From assembly GCA_964017195.1 (NCBI GenBank), contig OZ024890.1, forward strand, positions 17,721,201 through 17,785,200: a stretch of DNA of 64,000 nucleotides. The letters are read 5' to 3'. The notes beneath the pieces are model-generated. The model had not been told where the DNA came from. It searched no databases and saw nothing but the letters and a program-made list of their open reading frames with translations. Shown in pieces: positions 33,030 through 46,459 of the stretch (its first letter is position 1; each line of letters opens with the position of its first letter). The translations under genes were made by a program, and so were the position numbers. Origin of the DNA: Siderastrea radians. Taxonomy: Eukaryota; Cnidaria; Anthozoa; Scleractinia; Rhizangiidae.

Positions 33030-34110
33030 GTTGCACCTTACACTGCTGAGAAATGTAAATTCTGGTGCCGTGCTTGAAGAATTGATACCACAGATGATAT
33101 AAGCACCTGTCTCGGTCAATTGTGTTTAATTAGCTGAAAGCATACTTTAAAACATGCTTTGTTTGCTTTCCATGGGGTACCTAGACCGGCCATCGTACTC
33201 TCTTTTCGCGGTGCTGCATCAAGCACCAGTGCTCCAAAGTGAATAGCCTATTTTAAAAGATATTTTTAATCAGGTTTTGTGAATTCCCAAATTGAAATCA
33301 ATTTTGTGCATTTTGTGAATTCCAACAATCAGTTATAGAGTTCAATGTCACAATTTATTTTTTTCAGTTCGATTCACGAGCATGTCAATTTTTGGTAATT
33401 TTTGTCAGGTTTAACATGATCACGCTCTTAATCACAAAAACACGCTCACGGCATGGGATAACAATTATAACTGCTGATAACATATTCTTATTTATTTTCG
33501 GGAACTCGAAATAACAGTCCTGTATTTCGTGTGGCTTTATTTTTGTGATTTGAAAAACAGCAAGGCTTCAAACCTTAAAAATTGACAAATTCATTAAATA
33601 AGTTAATGGCCTATCACAGTCGTTTTCTTTTCTACACTGGCCAAATATGGGAAAATTAAGACTCGCAATAATATACGAAACAGCTCGAGGAGAAGAAGTA
33701 AACAAGATAAGCAGCTGAAAATTGTGAATTCTTTGGAGGAAACAACGAAAACAGCCACACCAACAAAATTGTGTTATGATCACGCATGCTTACAGTCAGT
33801 CGTTTCCCGGTTACACTCGTACCCTCGGTAACTCAAAGCTCGCGCAAACTCGAACCAAAATTGATTTCCCCTGGAATTGCTTCATACATATATTGTAATT
33901 TTACCCTCGATGACTCGAACCCCCTGCCAACTCGAAGTAAATTTGTTCCTTCAGGTTATTTTCTCTACAGTTTTATCCTCGATAACTCGTCAAACCTCTA
34001 ATTGTCAAAGTCTCATTGGCAGAAATAGATTGGCTGCAGTGCCTCAGGGACTATATTTACGTAATAATTGTTTAAGTTTTTTGTCTCAGCAGTTTATCAG
34101 ATCTTCTCTT
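33030..34110 (-). repeat. Orphan 5' flank of a two-exon PAN gene
   Basis: Inverted relative to 3780-4990 and 15640-16750: shares CAATTGTGTTTAATTA near 33118, CGAGTTA/TAACTCG motif clusters at 33820-34000 and the AATAGATTGGCTGCA block near 34024. It belongs to the truncated exon at 32877-33026 and contains no other gene. Confidence 0.6.
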
Positions 34111-35337
34111 ATCTCGTACCTTAAAGTTAAATGTGTGTGTATTTTTTAAATTTTATTAGACGAGTTGCTGCACGTATGTTACTAAACACTGTGCAGTAGC
34201 TAAAAACGGAACCATTCGCATCTTTCTTTCGCAAGTGATTTAGTCCTTTCAGGGCCGAAAAACTCTTGCAACATCTTTGGAAGTTTTAAGAACTGAACAG
34301 GTCCCAGACAGAGCTTTCGAGCTTTGGGCCTCGGATCTCATGACCGACGGGGAGGGCTACTCCATGGGTTTCGGCCAGTTTGGTCATTTTTGGGATAGGT
34401 TTTCGCATTCTGCAATAAAATTCGGTTTTCCATTTTTAACATTCGGTTTCCTGATGTTTTTTGTGTTTTTTTTTTCTCGTTTGCTTGGTGCTCGCTTCGG
34501 TTTCACGTTTTCCGGCTGCAACTTATTGAGGTCTTATACTTACTTGTGGTTTTGAACGTTAATATTCTCTGTGCTTTTAAAGTTTATATCGCTTCTTATT
34601 GTTTCAAGCGCCTCTAATAAGCCCTACATTGTCCCTATGACGTTATTCCAACACCTAAATTAAATTATTGTGAATACCTTATTCATTCTCTTGGTTTGCA
34701 ATAACATATTTTTATAATCGCGTTGTTAATTCGTTGCTTGAGAATCATTTTTTGAGCATCGTACCTGATAGAACATGTTGACAATGATGTTGGCAATTGT
34801 TATAGCTATTAATTAATACGAAATATATGGCTCACCCTATGTTTTATTAAACATGCATATTGGATTGATTAATAACATTAGACCTAACTTGTAGCTTAAG
34901 TTTCTTTTGAGGGAATGTACTAAGCGTTAATTTATCCTTAAATTTCTTATTGTAACTTCATCTGGTCGTCTAAATATGTGTCCAACTTAAATAGAATTTT
35001 TTAATTGCAAAAGCCGGGCTGTGCGTGCTATCACCAATACAATAAAAGGCAATAAAATACAATACGATGCAATACAATACAAGTTTATTCAAGATGTAGA
35101 GAAAAATAAATAAATAAATATTTAAATAAATAAAATACATCTTGAAAAGGAAACACGAGGTTAACCCTAGAACGTTTCCTTAAATAAAAAGTAAAAAAAG
35201 TCAATGTATGTACACTAATTAACTATTTGCAATAGAAATAATTTAAACCACGATTTAAAAAGATTAAAAGTAAGCGTTTTTTACGTTTTAAGAAAAGATT
35301 TCAATCTTGCTTTAAAAAGTTTAGAAGTTCCCGCCTC

Positions 35338-35388
<51 letters not shown>

Positions 35389-36142
35389 ATTTATAGAGCG
35401 CTATTTCTAGTGCTATCCAATAGCGCTTTACAATAACCCCCTCTACCACCTGTTGCGGTAGGTTATTCCATTCTTGAATAATACATAAAAAAACGAGTAT
35501 TTAGAAGAACAGAAGCATATAACGAATTACATTTCACGCTTTTTACATACAGTTTAAAAGAATGATAGACGATCAAACGATTTAGCAGATTCTGCTCCCT
35601 TATTCGCCAAATTGGGAATCTTAGATAATTTTTAACAAGTTAAGTCACGTGCATTAAATTATGGCATTAGGTAGAACAGCCAGGAATAACGATCGATCTC
35701 TTGTCTTGTCGTACAAATCTTAAGCAATTTACAATTCTCTACCAAAGTCCTAAAACTTGGAATTCTCTCCCAGTATCAATTACCTGTTTATCAGGCTTCC
35801 TAGCTTTAAGAAAAAGATGTTAGAGTTTTTACTAAAATGAACTATTTTAAGTGCAAAGCTGACACTACGGCAAAAGGACACTAATCCTGAATTAGCCTAG
35901 CCGCACATGCGTAGCACCCATTTGTAAATACAGTCAACTGCGAGGTGGCCTGTCCCATAAGCCCGGTGGTTTCTTGAGGTCTCCTCGCCAAAAAAAACAA
36001 TGTTGTAAATTTCTTGTATATTTTTGATAAGGCAAATAAATGATGACAATGATGATGATGAGAGTTAAAATACCGTAAATTATCAATAACACTATAAGAT
36101 AAGAACGAGACCTTTGTATATTCAATACCGGTCATGTTTTTA

Positions 36143-39100
36143 TCAGGCGATACCATGGCACTTGAACTTTCCCAAAGTATGGTAGCCTTTTTCATCAGAG
36201 TGCCATGTATCTCCAAACTTGAGCCGTTTAACTGGAAGATGTGACTTATCAGTGAGGAGGCCACTGTCTTCACGCCACACATAGTCATTCTTATCACAGT
36301 TACAGACACGACTGGCGTCTGCGCATGAGTCGGTCATCCCGCATGCGCATGTACCACTGTCAGGTGATGCTCCACCCCAGTACGTCATCTTAGTTGAATC
36401 ACGTGACACCCACCAACCGAAATGTTTGCGAGAGTCGCTGACAAAGATAAGGGAACCATGACACTCATGCTTGATAAACTGTTCACAGTGAGAGGAGACT
36501 TTAGTGAGACTTGCCAGCTGAGACAGACTCGCTCCTGTGTAGAGAATGTCACGTGAGTAACATCCTGGAGGTTCGCACCCATCTACCAGTGTTCTGCTTT
36601 GACTGTCGTGACTGATGACTGTCACGCCAACTCCATTCTTGTCATTCATGTCACAGGTAACGTTAAACGGTAACAAGCCTCCTTCACCATCAGGATCAAT
36701 GACCTAATTCCCACTCTCCCCTGTAGGATCCAGCTTTTTTAAATAGCTGCAAGATTTTGCTGAAGGGAGAAATTAAAACTTTCAAAGACCACAAATGATA
36801 GCCTGACCGTGTTCTGGTATGGTCAAACACTTACAAGAACCATACTCTAAGAGTTCATTTTGTAGTACTCGCAAAAACACACTTATGCAACAAGAACTCT
36901 TTGGGTTATTAAAGTATCTGGCAGAAACTTAACGAAACTGGTATTATGTTTCCATGTCTACGTGCTAATTAAAGGGGCTACATCACCAATTTTAAATATT
37001 AAATTTTTAAAAGCCACAATATATGCTTGTATTGATGAAAACACCTTATTAACAGTCCAGTCTCGTTTAAAACTACTCTGATCCTAATTAATGGACTGAA
37101 TTTGTAAATAAGTGCCTTTGCTAACGGATGGTCAGAATGGAAATGGATTGCAACTTGAAAAACATCAGGCCGCTTTATTTCAAGTTTTCTGTTGTGTGTA
37201 GCAGAAACCATTATAAACTGGTTATATTTTAGTCTCCTCTCAAGAATTCACTTGATTTCTTAATGTTTTTGCAGTTCTAAGACCATTTTGTGTAAAAGAA
37301 AAATGTTTTTCGTTCTGATTTAACCAGAATTTTGACACTCAGACATCAAAATAGTCTACTCATGACGTAGCCTTTAATGATTACAAAATGCAACTTAAAA
37401 ATGCAGCGACATTTCAAGCATTAAAGAACTGATTATATGTTCGTTTGAAATGCTTTGGTATTCCCTTATGAATTTTCGCTTATTAATTTCTGAACTCAGT
37501 TTTGCGACATGAGAATACCGTTCGCCCCTCCCCCCTCCCCCGAATAGTCTATATCTTATATCAGCTTTAGATTTTCACCTGCTCGGCAGTTTTTTTGCAT
37601 GGAATCCAACAAGACAGTAACAACGAAAGCCTGTGCTGGTGAATCCTGCTTGACATGTACCACCGTTAAGGCACGGGCTACTGCTGCATGGATTCTGGAA
37701 TAAGATTTAATTGCATATTGCAAAGACTCACTCACTAGTAGCCGAGAAATCTATGAAGTGAAGAACTATAGGCAACACAGAAACTTTGTACTAGTTACTT
37801 AAAAACCGGTGTTTTTTATTACAAAACCCGTGATATTGGTCGTGTTTAATACTGGAGATACATATTCCGTCTCAGGTCGAACTTGGAAAACAATGTTTAG
37901 TTTGTCTGGTTATGGATCGTGTAGTTCTTCTCGCGTAAAGACGGGCACAAAACGGACTATCCGTCGGCCGGCTAGCCTGTTTACAGCCACCCGCTCTCCT
38001 CACAGACTATCCGTCGGCTTAGTTCGTCTTCCAAGACGAACTAACTCGGCTGATAGTTCGTCTCGACGGATAATTCGTCTTGGGCACGTCATTATACGAG
38101 ACAAACTGCAAGGACCATGACTAGACGAACTAAATGTTGTTTATTATTACCCGTCTGGGACAAACTTGGTTATTTATGTCCCAGACGGGTAAAGCGTCTC
38201 TAGTGTAAAAAGGGTCAACCGAGTATAACCCAACAAGAAAAGTCCAACACTTTCCAGGAACAGCACGTTCAAATGAATAGAGTGGTTTTAATGGTGGTGT
38301 CGAAAGTAATTCCCATTTGCTTTGGTTTTGCTTTACCAACCGCTGCGTTTCGTAAAAGAATCTCGCACCTCTTTCTCGACCAATCAGAAATAAGACCGCA
38401 ACCAATCGTGACTTGCTTGCTTGTCGCGTTTTCCCGTTGCCAATCCGTTGTGTTGTTTGCGCGTGTTCTAATTCGCCAAATTACTTTGGTTTTGGTTTTA
38501 CAACATTGAGAACCGCTCAAACTGAGGTGTCGCAACGACCAAAGGCGGGGAAAAATGGTTTATTACCATCGTTCAAGATAAGTGAGTGATACCTTAACCT
38601 TTGCTTGCTTTTCCTTTCCGGTCTGATTAAAATAAAATGCGAAAAAATATAGCAAGCATTAGGGTGAGCTTTGTTTTGATGGGCTAAGAAATCAACCGTA
38701 TATATGACACGGTTTGCTCATTTTGAGATGAATGAGAAGAATTATCTTTAGCCTGATTCTCAAAGCGAGGCTGAATACAGAGCCTTTCATTGAATTAAAG
38801 ATGAGCTTTCATTCACGTGGAAATAGGGCTCCTAGGGTGCCCGAGACCCCCCCTCACCCCTTTGGGGTAAAACAGTAATACTGATAGAGTAAATCAGCTA
38901 TCTCGCAAAAAGCCCGAGTCACGTTTTTTGGATTTGTAACTTCAGTGCCAATTCTACAGCCACATTTAACACAAGTTTAATAGTGAGTCTTCATACGGGA
39001 CTCCCTCCCCCTCAGTGAGAAAACCTGGCTGCGCCCCTGTATCCGGAATGTTCATTCACAGGTTTCGCTACGAAAAAGAGGCTTTCTGAAACCGAAAAAT

Positions 39101-40643
39101 GGCTTAACGCTTTACCTCAGTAGCAAGATAAGTGTAAGCTGCTTTATACTTCAGGGCCGATGCAAACTGACATTAACCGGTGGCATTATTCAACTCGCAT
39201 TTGAGCTTTCCTCCTTTCAAAGGTCCCATATTGATGGACACACAATTGGGCTCCATAAAACACTTCACCCGACAGCTCCCTTCATTGGGTACCTTCTCGC
39301 TAGCGATCACGTGACCTTTCATGGCTTTGTTTGGTACTGGTTCTTTGGACATGATTATGCGGCCTTCGTTAGCTGTTAAAGATAAATTATAAAGGATCGT
39401 GCACTGGTCAATTCTAAGTTGCCATTTTTGTTATTTAGAACGAGGGTAATCAGCTCCTAGCGGAACGTAAAGAGTTGTGTCAATGGGTTAACGTGCATTT
39501 CACTTCTTCTACTGCATTTTCTTGAATCAGTTGTTAATTGAGCTTATTATCCAACTGTATTAGTTATTGTACAGAAAGCGCCCGAGACGAGTACAAATAT
39601 CCTACGATTTGCGTGCGCTCATCCTGTTACACTTGTAGTCTTCAAATTACTAAAAAAAGGTTGAAAAAGGTTGTGTTCATTTTGACTCGCCCTGCAGGGT
39701 CGTCAAAATACAGCACAACTTGGAAAAATATACGGCGATACTTCACACCGAAACATCTTATAAGATATACCTACTTCTTCTTGTGTTCATATTTCGAAGG
39801 CTAATATGAATTGTCCGTTGTATTATGGAGCGTCATTGATATTTTCATTCATCGAGTAAGCAGGCAACAGGCAAGAGTTCAAGGTGGACAAACACTAAAT
39901 AAATAAGAGACAGTTACGTGTTCCGTTTCGCATTTAAGACGTTGTTTTGAATTGGAGCTAACTGCGAGGATGTCAGGGGGGAAAATTAAGAATATGTCTT
40001 TTAAAGTAGGCTAATATTTTTTTACGTTTACTTCATAACATTTTGTCGTCGGGGGAATTTCAGTAACATAATTTGACGTATTTCTCCCTATGAACTACAG
40101 CAGTTAGTTGATAGGATCCGTATTATTGGGAATGAAAATGTTATGCTAAGAAATTGCGAGGTGGAAACTTAACAAAAACAGAACAACTTCAAAGTTGGTT
40201 ATTTGGTTCTAAATATGCCAATTTTTTTTCTCCTAATGAGCAGAAAACGTGATGAATGATACGGAAATTCAAAATTACATTTCAATAAACTAAACTGCTG
40301 TTTTCACTACAAATAACAATATTTTAGCTAACTGAGGCTTTCTAAACGGCATATTTTTCTCCTAAACTTGTTGCTAATAAATGATAATCTGTCAACTGCC
40401 CAAAAGCAGAGCAGTCCTGCAAGGTTTGTGCTCGTTTCAGCGACGTGCTAGACTTCAGGGGGTTGACTGACTAAAAAAGTTTTTAGAACTACAAAGCGTA
40501 CAATTTTTAACAGGTGAAAACGAGCTTTATACGAAGAACCGTTTCTCACCTAAACATGTTGAATATTGAAGTCCATCTGCCCTACAAACCAAAATGATGA
40601 TAGCTGCATTTTCCGGCATCAACTCCTTTCCCGAAGAAGCCAT
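36143..40643 (-). pseudogene. Locus D: pseudogene copy of gene C
   Basis: All four exons are present at matching positions: 40550-40643, 39116-39372, 37579-37694, 36143-36759, with intact splice sites. Three lesions disable it. (1) In the PAN exon, NATNENQ of C is NATG-stop-CQ (TAA at 39173-39175). (2) In the EGF exon, a run of six A in C is seven A in D (near 37590), so the last Cys and the frame are lost. (3) In the Fbg exon, GGAAATTAC of C is GGGAATTAG (TAG at 36704-36706). After the last stop the Fbg frame is open to the end, so decay is recent. The signal-peptide exon is also altered ([20 protein letters not shown]) and less hydrophobic at its end. Confidence 0.9.
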
Positions 40644-41300
40644 TTTAATTTATTTATCTGTGTGAAAAATTACCCGTCGGCAGGACTTTTAAAGGTATAA
40701 TTAACTAGCAATATATTTTCGCTTTTGACATATGGAAATTCCTGGATTGCTGCAGCTGCACTAAGTCAAGTTATAAAATTAAAATAGAACTTTTTTTAGT
40801 AAACAAAAAGTTAATTTCGTATTGACAGGAATTTGTCATGTCCAATATTGTTGAATCTTCAAAACATTTTGCTGACTCTTCAATTCTTAAGCTGTAAACT
40901 AAGAAGAAGAGAATTTGCTCTTTGTTCTTGTTGCTAAAAAGCAGGTGACTTTCATAACAATGTCGCAAAACCTGTCATGTGTGTACATGTATAATAAGGG
41001 AAATTTGTTGAATTCTAGAGTATAGTGCGTTTTTCTCTTTAAAAATTGAATTCTCTTCCTATGCTGTATTCGACCTCAGCTTTAACTATACTCCTTCTTA
41101 ATTTCCCAGACACAATGAAACCACGATAAAGCAAACTCCTCGGGCACTGGCCGAATGTGTTCGTCATAAAGTCATAACGGGGATTCGTTATATGGGGGTC
41201 CTTGACTCATTCACTCATCCTCTTCATGCCGGGTGGCACATAAGACCTCATGGGGGTTCTTTACCATATATTTTACCAGTACTGGGTTGAAGGAATATTT

Positions 41301-41490
41301 AAACAATAGTGTTCTTCTGTCGACACGGGCACTATCGCTGTGATAGGTTGCCCGAGGAAATTTGATGTTCACAACAAATATTGGCCCGAGAACGTAGTTC
41401 GAGGGCTTTATAATATATGAAGTTTGAACATCAAATTTCCGAGGGAACCTATCACACATAGGGCATGAGACAGAAGAACTCTATTGTTTT
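41301..41490. mobile_element. Hairpin MITE specific to copy D
   Basis: AAACAATAGTGTTCTTCTGTC on the left mirrors GACAGAAGAACTCTATTGTTT on the right; the inner part pairs GATAGGTT..CGAGGAAATTTGATGTT with its complement. Copy C has only the uninterrupted ACTGGGTTGAAGGGTC here. Confidence 0.65.
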
Positions 41491-42332
41491 TATTGTACAA
41501 CACTAAATTTTGAGCGAAAATTGCCCAGACGGGCACTATTCGCTGATAGACGCCCGCTGAGGAGAGACACTATCGCATCACGTGATCGATTTCGACCAAT
41601 GGGAGCACGCCAAAAATTAGCGTTGTACTATAAGGTTTGTTAGGCCGGGGTCTTCGTTATATAGGGGCTCGTTAGATCTTCACAGTGGTCAAACGCAGGA
41701 CCTTTGCGCAGTTCTCGCCATACTTGTACAAAAGAAAATACAGACAAATGTCGAAAGCTTACTTTGTTTACTTTGAGCATGTGTTCAGAATAAAGTAACT
41801 GGCATCCACAAGCTTTATCGGCGCGTAATTTGGTTTATCGGACATTTTATGTATCGTTTTGATACGAACTTCGCGCTCGTAGAAGTCTGAACTGATTTAA
41901 ACTTCAAGGCCCTGAAAAACTGGAAGTGACGTTGTTTTTTGCGTTTGACCACTGTGAACGTTGGATCGGGCTTTCACTGCACCCGTAACATAGTGCTGAC
42001 TATTTAAATGAACGCTGCAGAGGATTACAGTTTTCTTTTGCTGTCTATTGTGCTGTACAGGGCGGTTCTAGCTTTCGTGCCAGTGGACGAAATTATTAGG
42101 GAGTTCTGGAACTTAAAAGACAAATGATTTGTTTAGAAAGAGACAAATGCGCTTTCTCTTCTAGAAAAATGAAACATTCACGGATTCAATGGTAAGGCTT
42201 CAAACGCATGTCGCATTAAACCAGCTTTTTATTATTATTTCATAAAAATATTATGCATTGATTGTTCGACGGACCCTAATTCGGAAGATCAAATGAAAAT
42301 AAAATGGTTTTAGGGAAAACCAAAATATGTAG

Positions 42333-42405
42333 CGCCCAACGTGGGGCTCGAACCCACGACCCTGAGATTAAGAGTCTCATGCTCTACCGACTGAGCTAGC
42401 CGGGC
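42333..42405 (-). tRNA. tRNA-Lys (CTT), second copy
   Basis: Same 73-nt sequence, anticodon CTT, as at 32625-32697. Although flanks of the two copies have diverged by point changes and indels, the tRNA body has not changed, which suggests both are under selection. Confidence 0.95.
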
Positions 42406-42592
42406 ATTTGCTCCTATTTTTCTTGCGGCCAAGATTTTTTCCCACTTACGTGCTCGAATTTCGCTTTCCTAAGTATTCATGACAATTAAGAATATAACAG
42501 AACAACAACCTCGGTGCAAAGGTCCTTTCTCTTTATCCTTCGAGACCAGACCAGGACAGGACCAGATGAAGAGAAAGGGCCCTTGGTCATTT

Positions 42593-45110
42593 CGCAGCGT
42601 TGTAAGTTGAATTTATCTCTCGTTTCTTAAGAATAATGAAAGATAAAATTTGGCAGTCTTCATTTTTATAAATTCAGTCGGGGGAACAAGTATTTCTTTT
42701 GGTCAGTTTTCGTATCTATGCCCGAAGGGGCCTGAAGAAGCTCCGATTTATATTGTCCAATCAGAAAGAACTACGAACTCGCGCAGAAAACGGGATGTTT
42801 TCAAGTTTAATTTTAAGCATGGCACCCTAGTACGAGAAATCTGCAGACTATGATCATGAGCTTACTACCAGGCATGATTTGGCATTATCAGCGAGCAGTA
42901 TGGCTGTTGGAAATTCTGAAATTTATGCGTTACTGCTGAATAATGGTTAAGGATAGCCTGTAAAGTTTAATTGGCTAGGCATTGGTTGCGTATTCAGATT
43001 GTTCTTCATTTTAGTATATATATCTCGGGCGCATCAATTGCAAAACCATCTTGTTTTTACGGCTTTCCAGTTACTAAAATAGCGTTGTTCAAAGCAGCAC
43101 GTTAAGAGATACGATAAAAAACAAGGTTACCTGATCGCCGGTAAGGCAGTTAAGCTCGGGTTAACATGATTCAAGAGAGCTTTCTACGAAGGCGCGAGGA
43201 GAGAAATAATTAAGCTTATATTAAAAGTGCTTCGAACTGTATTTACACCTCGCTGCATTACAGTGGTGAAGTGAGTATTCTTCTCGAAAAAGAAGCGAGT
43301 ATCCTGCACTAGTTAATTTAAATATTCTCCCCTTTCCTTATTCACATTCTTGCATAAACAGAAGAAAAAGTTGATGATTTACAGAGCGGAAAACAGATGA
43401 TTGCATGAAATTCTTCTCGCTCTTGTCGGCTAGAGAACAAAGCAATTCTTCATTTTCAAAGCTTTAAAAGCTTTATTAAGATTTTGAGTTATTCCCAATG
43501 ACGACTATTTTGATCCAGGCTAATTTTACACAGAAAAAATTGCTAAAATAACGCGCTTTTTTACTTGAACAAAAAACAAGAACTAAACTTGTTGTTTCCC
43601 CAGCGGTCCGCATGTTGTTTTCATTCTTCTCGTCAATAATTCTCAAGTGTTTATTAGTATTAGTGACTTCGTTTATGACCCACAGAGAAACGCCTTCCAA
43701 GACAAACACCTCTGTAATTCTTTATTATTCAATCTCAGAAGGAAATCATATTAAACAGCGACAAGAAATCCACAAATTCCGACCTGAAAGTGAAGTATTA
43801 CGGCTGAGTATTATAATACTGTTCCGGCTCATAATTCTTCAGTTTCCGGACAAACTGCTGCTCATTTAATTTGCTTAAGCGTTTTGCTATAAATACAAAA
43901 ATTAAAGCAAGACAACGTTTCGATATCGTTGACATCATTATCAAGACTGAAATAGTGATCAAGTGAAAAACTGTCAAGAATAACCGCGAATCTGAATCCG
44001 TAAGCCTGCGCAAGCTTATGAATCAGTTAGGTCCAAACAATGGATTACGCACAGATCTAGTGATAGCACGACTGCAAATCGTTGTCGCTGGTAGCAATCA
44101 GTTTTCGTTGAGTGGTAGTTTTGTTTTCTCATCCATTCCCTGTTCAAGATATTTCAGAGACCACTTGTCCAGTCGACTTGTGGATTTCATTACTAGCTCT
44201 TACCTGTGCGACCTGTGCGGCCCGTCACAAACAAAATAGATGTCACCGAACTCTAATAGTGAGCACGCAGTTTGTCCTGAAAAACATTTTCAAACAGACT
44301 GCTTTTTTCCAAGTTGAGAGTTATCCGTTTTTCGAAATAACAATAAACTGGCCTTCAAGTTAAATAGTTGATTAAACAGAGTTCTTTAAATATTTCACCC
44401 GAGGCGATCGAGACCTCGAGGATTCATATCTGAATAGCCCACTGGCCAAATGCCAAAAATCGTGGGCTCAGTCCCCTCCCCAATTGTAAGCCTCGAACGC
44501 CTCGCTCCGCTAACTGATTTTACTGTATCCCCGGCCCACTAAGGATCCTGTTCACAGGCTAACGGCAGTATCGCTTTGTTTAGTCTGTATCAGGCGTTCA
44601 GAAGGTATGAGAGGAACCCTTCACCCCTTCCCCTTAGTCTCCTCTCCTTTATTTCTTTCCCCCATCCCGACTACCTTATCAGGCCAGATTTTGTGAGATT
44701 TACCAAAAGTAAATAACGGTTAATAAGCTTTATTGTACATCACACACGGACGTGTTCACAACTGTAGTCGGCGACTTACGCTTACAGATATGTACCCCCT
44801 GTAAATGGACTTCAGAATGCGGTTCCGGTACTTTCACTAGTAAACTTCTATCAGTATTTTAACCCCCGCGGAAGTGAGAACCTATCTTTAACAGGTGCGG
44901 ATTTTTTTTCCTGAAGGTCTGCAGGAGTAAAAATAACCTACCTTTGAAATGTGTACAGTAGTAGAGATAAGGCCCTGAATTGGCCTAAGTAACAGTGTCT
45001 ACTGTCTTTGAAGGGTAGGAAGAGTTGTAGAACTCTTATTTAATCAAACAAGAGCAGGCATTGCAACTGAGGTTGCCGGAGGTTGCCCAAAAACTGAACA
45101 TAACAACTGG
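42593..45110. other. Gene-poor spacer between D and E
   Basis: No supported exon. At 43860-43980 there is CAAGACAACGTTTCGATATC with GTTGACATCATTATCAAGAC, a motif often found at the edges of Penelope-like elements. 44540-44610 holds CCTGTTCACAGGCTA, an end of the Mutator-like MITE family seen at 53278. The ORFs here have no recognisable motifs. Confidence 0.35.
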
Positions 45111-46009
45111 GCGCAACAACGAATAAGGAATATCCCGAAAAATCTAAAATGACTACCGAATAAGTCAGGAAAAGCTGAAATAAATAATTGAATATTAAAG
45201 TGAGGTGCAATTACTCCATTTCAACCCCCGACTCTGCTGGTTACTGTCATCACTGGTGATAACGTGTCCCATCATGCGACTTCGTTTGATATTCGGTATT
45301 GATGACGCAGCCTTTGTCAGCTGCGAAAGAATCAACAAAAACACCGAAAAAAACACCGGAAAAGTTAGGCCGTATATTTAATAATGCGATATAAGGCTTC
45401 GTCGTTACAAAAGTTTTGACTGACAGATAAAGAAAACTTCTTTAATTACTACGGCGATAAAACATGGCTCGATAAGGACAAGAAAAAAAGAATAAACACA
45501 CTTACTAATGGATACGTATTGATACTTAACATATACAAACTTGAGCTGTACACACTGAAGCTGTACCCTCAGACCAATCCTCAAAATTGCAAATTTTAAG
45601 AATTCAGTGTAATTTTGCTATTTATTCTAACGAGTAATGGTCAAATTGTTTAATTTTTACGCTTAACGACTAAATGTTTGAACATTTTACGGCTAACATT
45701 TAGCCCCATTGAGACCATCCAGTGCACTTTCGCTGCACTGTCATGTGCCGACTAATCGAACTGAAGGCATTTACTCGTGTTCAACCCGGTTATCCCAGGT
45801 TGTCAAACAATGTTAACTTAAGAGATTTTTTGTTTTTACTAATAACATAAAATGAACGAAGAAAAATATGCAGTTACTGGACAACGGCTTGCGCTTGAGC
45901 CATGACCACAAAATAACCTTTTTCAACGAGTAACCCGATCATCGATCGAGGTTCTCACTGTTCGACGATTACGTCACCTTGGAAGTTTTTCAGGACGTTG
46001 ATAGATATG

Positions 46010-46459
46010 CCCGGCCTGACCAATCGATGAAACCAATAATCGATAACTTTCGATGGCAACCGATAACAATTAATCGATTGATATCAGAAATCGACGACCA
46101 ATCGATGGCCAAAAAATTTGTTTTTTAATTGCCATCGATTGTCATCGGTTGTTATCAAATGTCATCGATTGTCATCGATTGGCGACTATCATCGATTTCC
46201 ATATTTTTTGGGAGGTCAAAAAAACGGGTTTTACAGAAGAAATACAGTGGGATGAAATTAAATAACAGTTGTTAAAATTGTAGGGTACGTATCTAGGTTG
46301 GCCAAAGGAATAACGAACGCGATTGCAGTCGATGGTGATCGGTGGCAATCGATAGCAATTAGAGAACTCGAGCTTGTGATTATCAATTGGTCATTGGTCG
46401 ATAGCAATCGATAACAAGCAACTAATTGTCATCGATTGCCATCGATTGGTCAGGCCGGG
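46010..46459. mobile_element. Foldback MITE rich in ATCGAT sub-repeats
   Basis: Ends CCCGGCCTGACCAATCGATG and the inverse CATCGATTGGTCAGGCCGGG. The arms are made of many short AATCGATGGCAATCGAT-like repeats in both orientations. Absent from the matching place in copy F (about 53180). No ORF. Confidence 0.65.

Larger units (their letters stand above)
34612..42592. repeat. Segmental duplication C/D, copy 2
   Basis: Direct repeat of 23970-32876; carries the pseudogene D and the second tRNA-Lys gene. Separated from copy 1 by about 1.7 kb that contains the truncated PAN exon and its flank. Confidence 0.85.

Noticed and set aside
34277..34555. 92-residue ORF with hydrophobic C-terminus
   Set aside because: No motif, no splice context, phenylalanine-rich as expected of T-rich DNA.
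43798..44013. Minus-strand ORF with LNEQQFVRKLKNYEPEQYY
   Set aside because: Possibly the edge of a Penelope-like element, but too short and without RT motifs to call.
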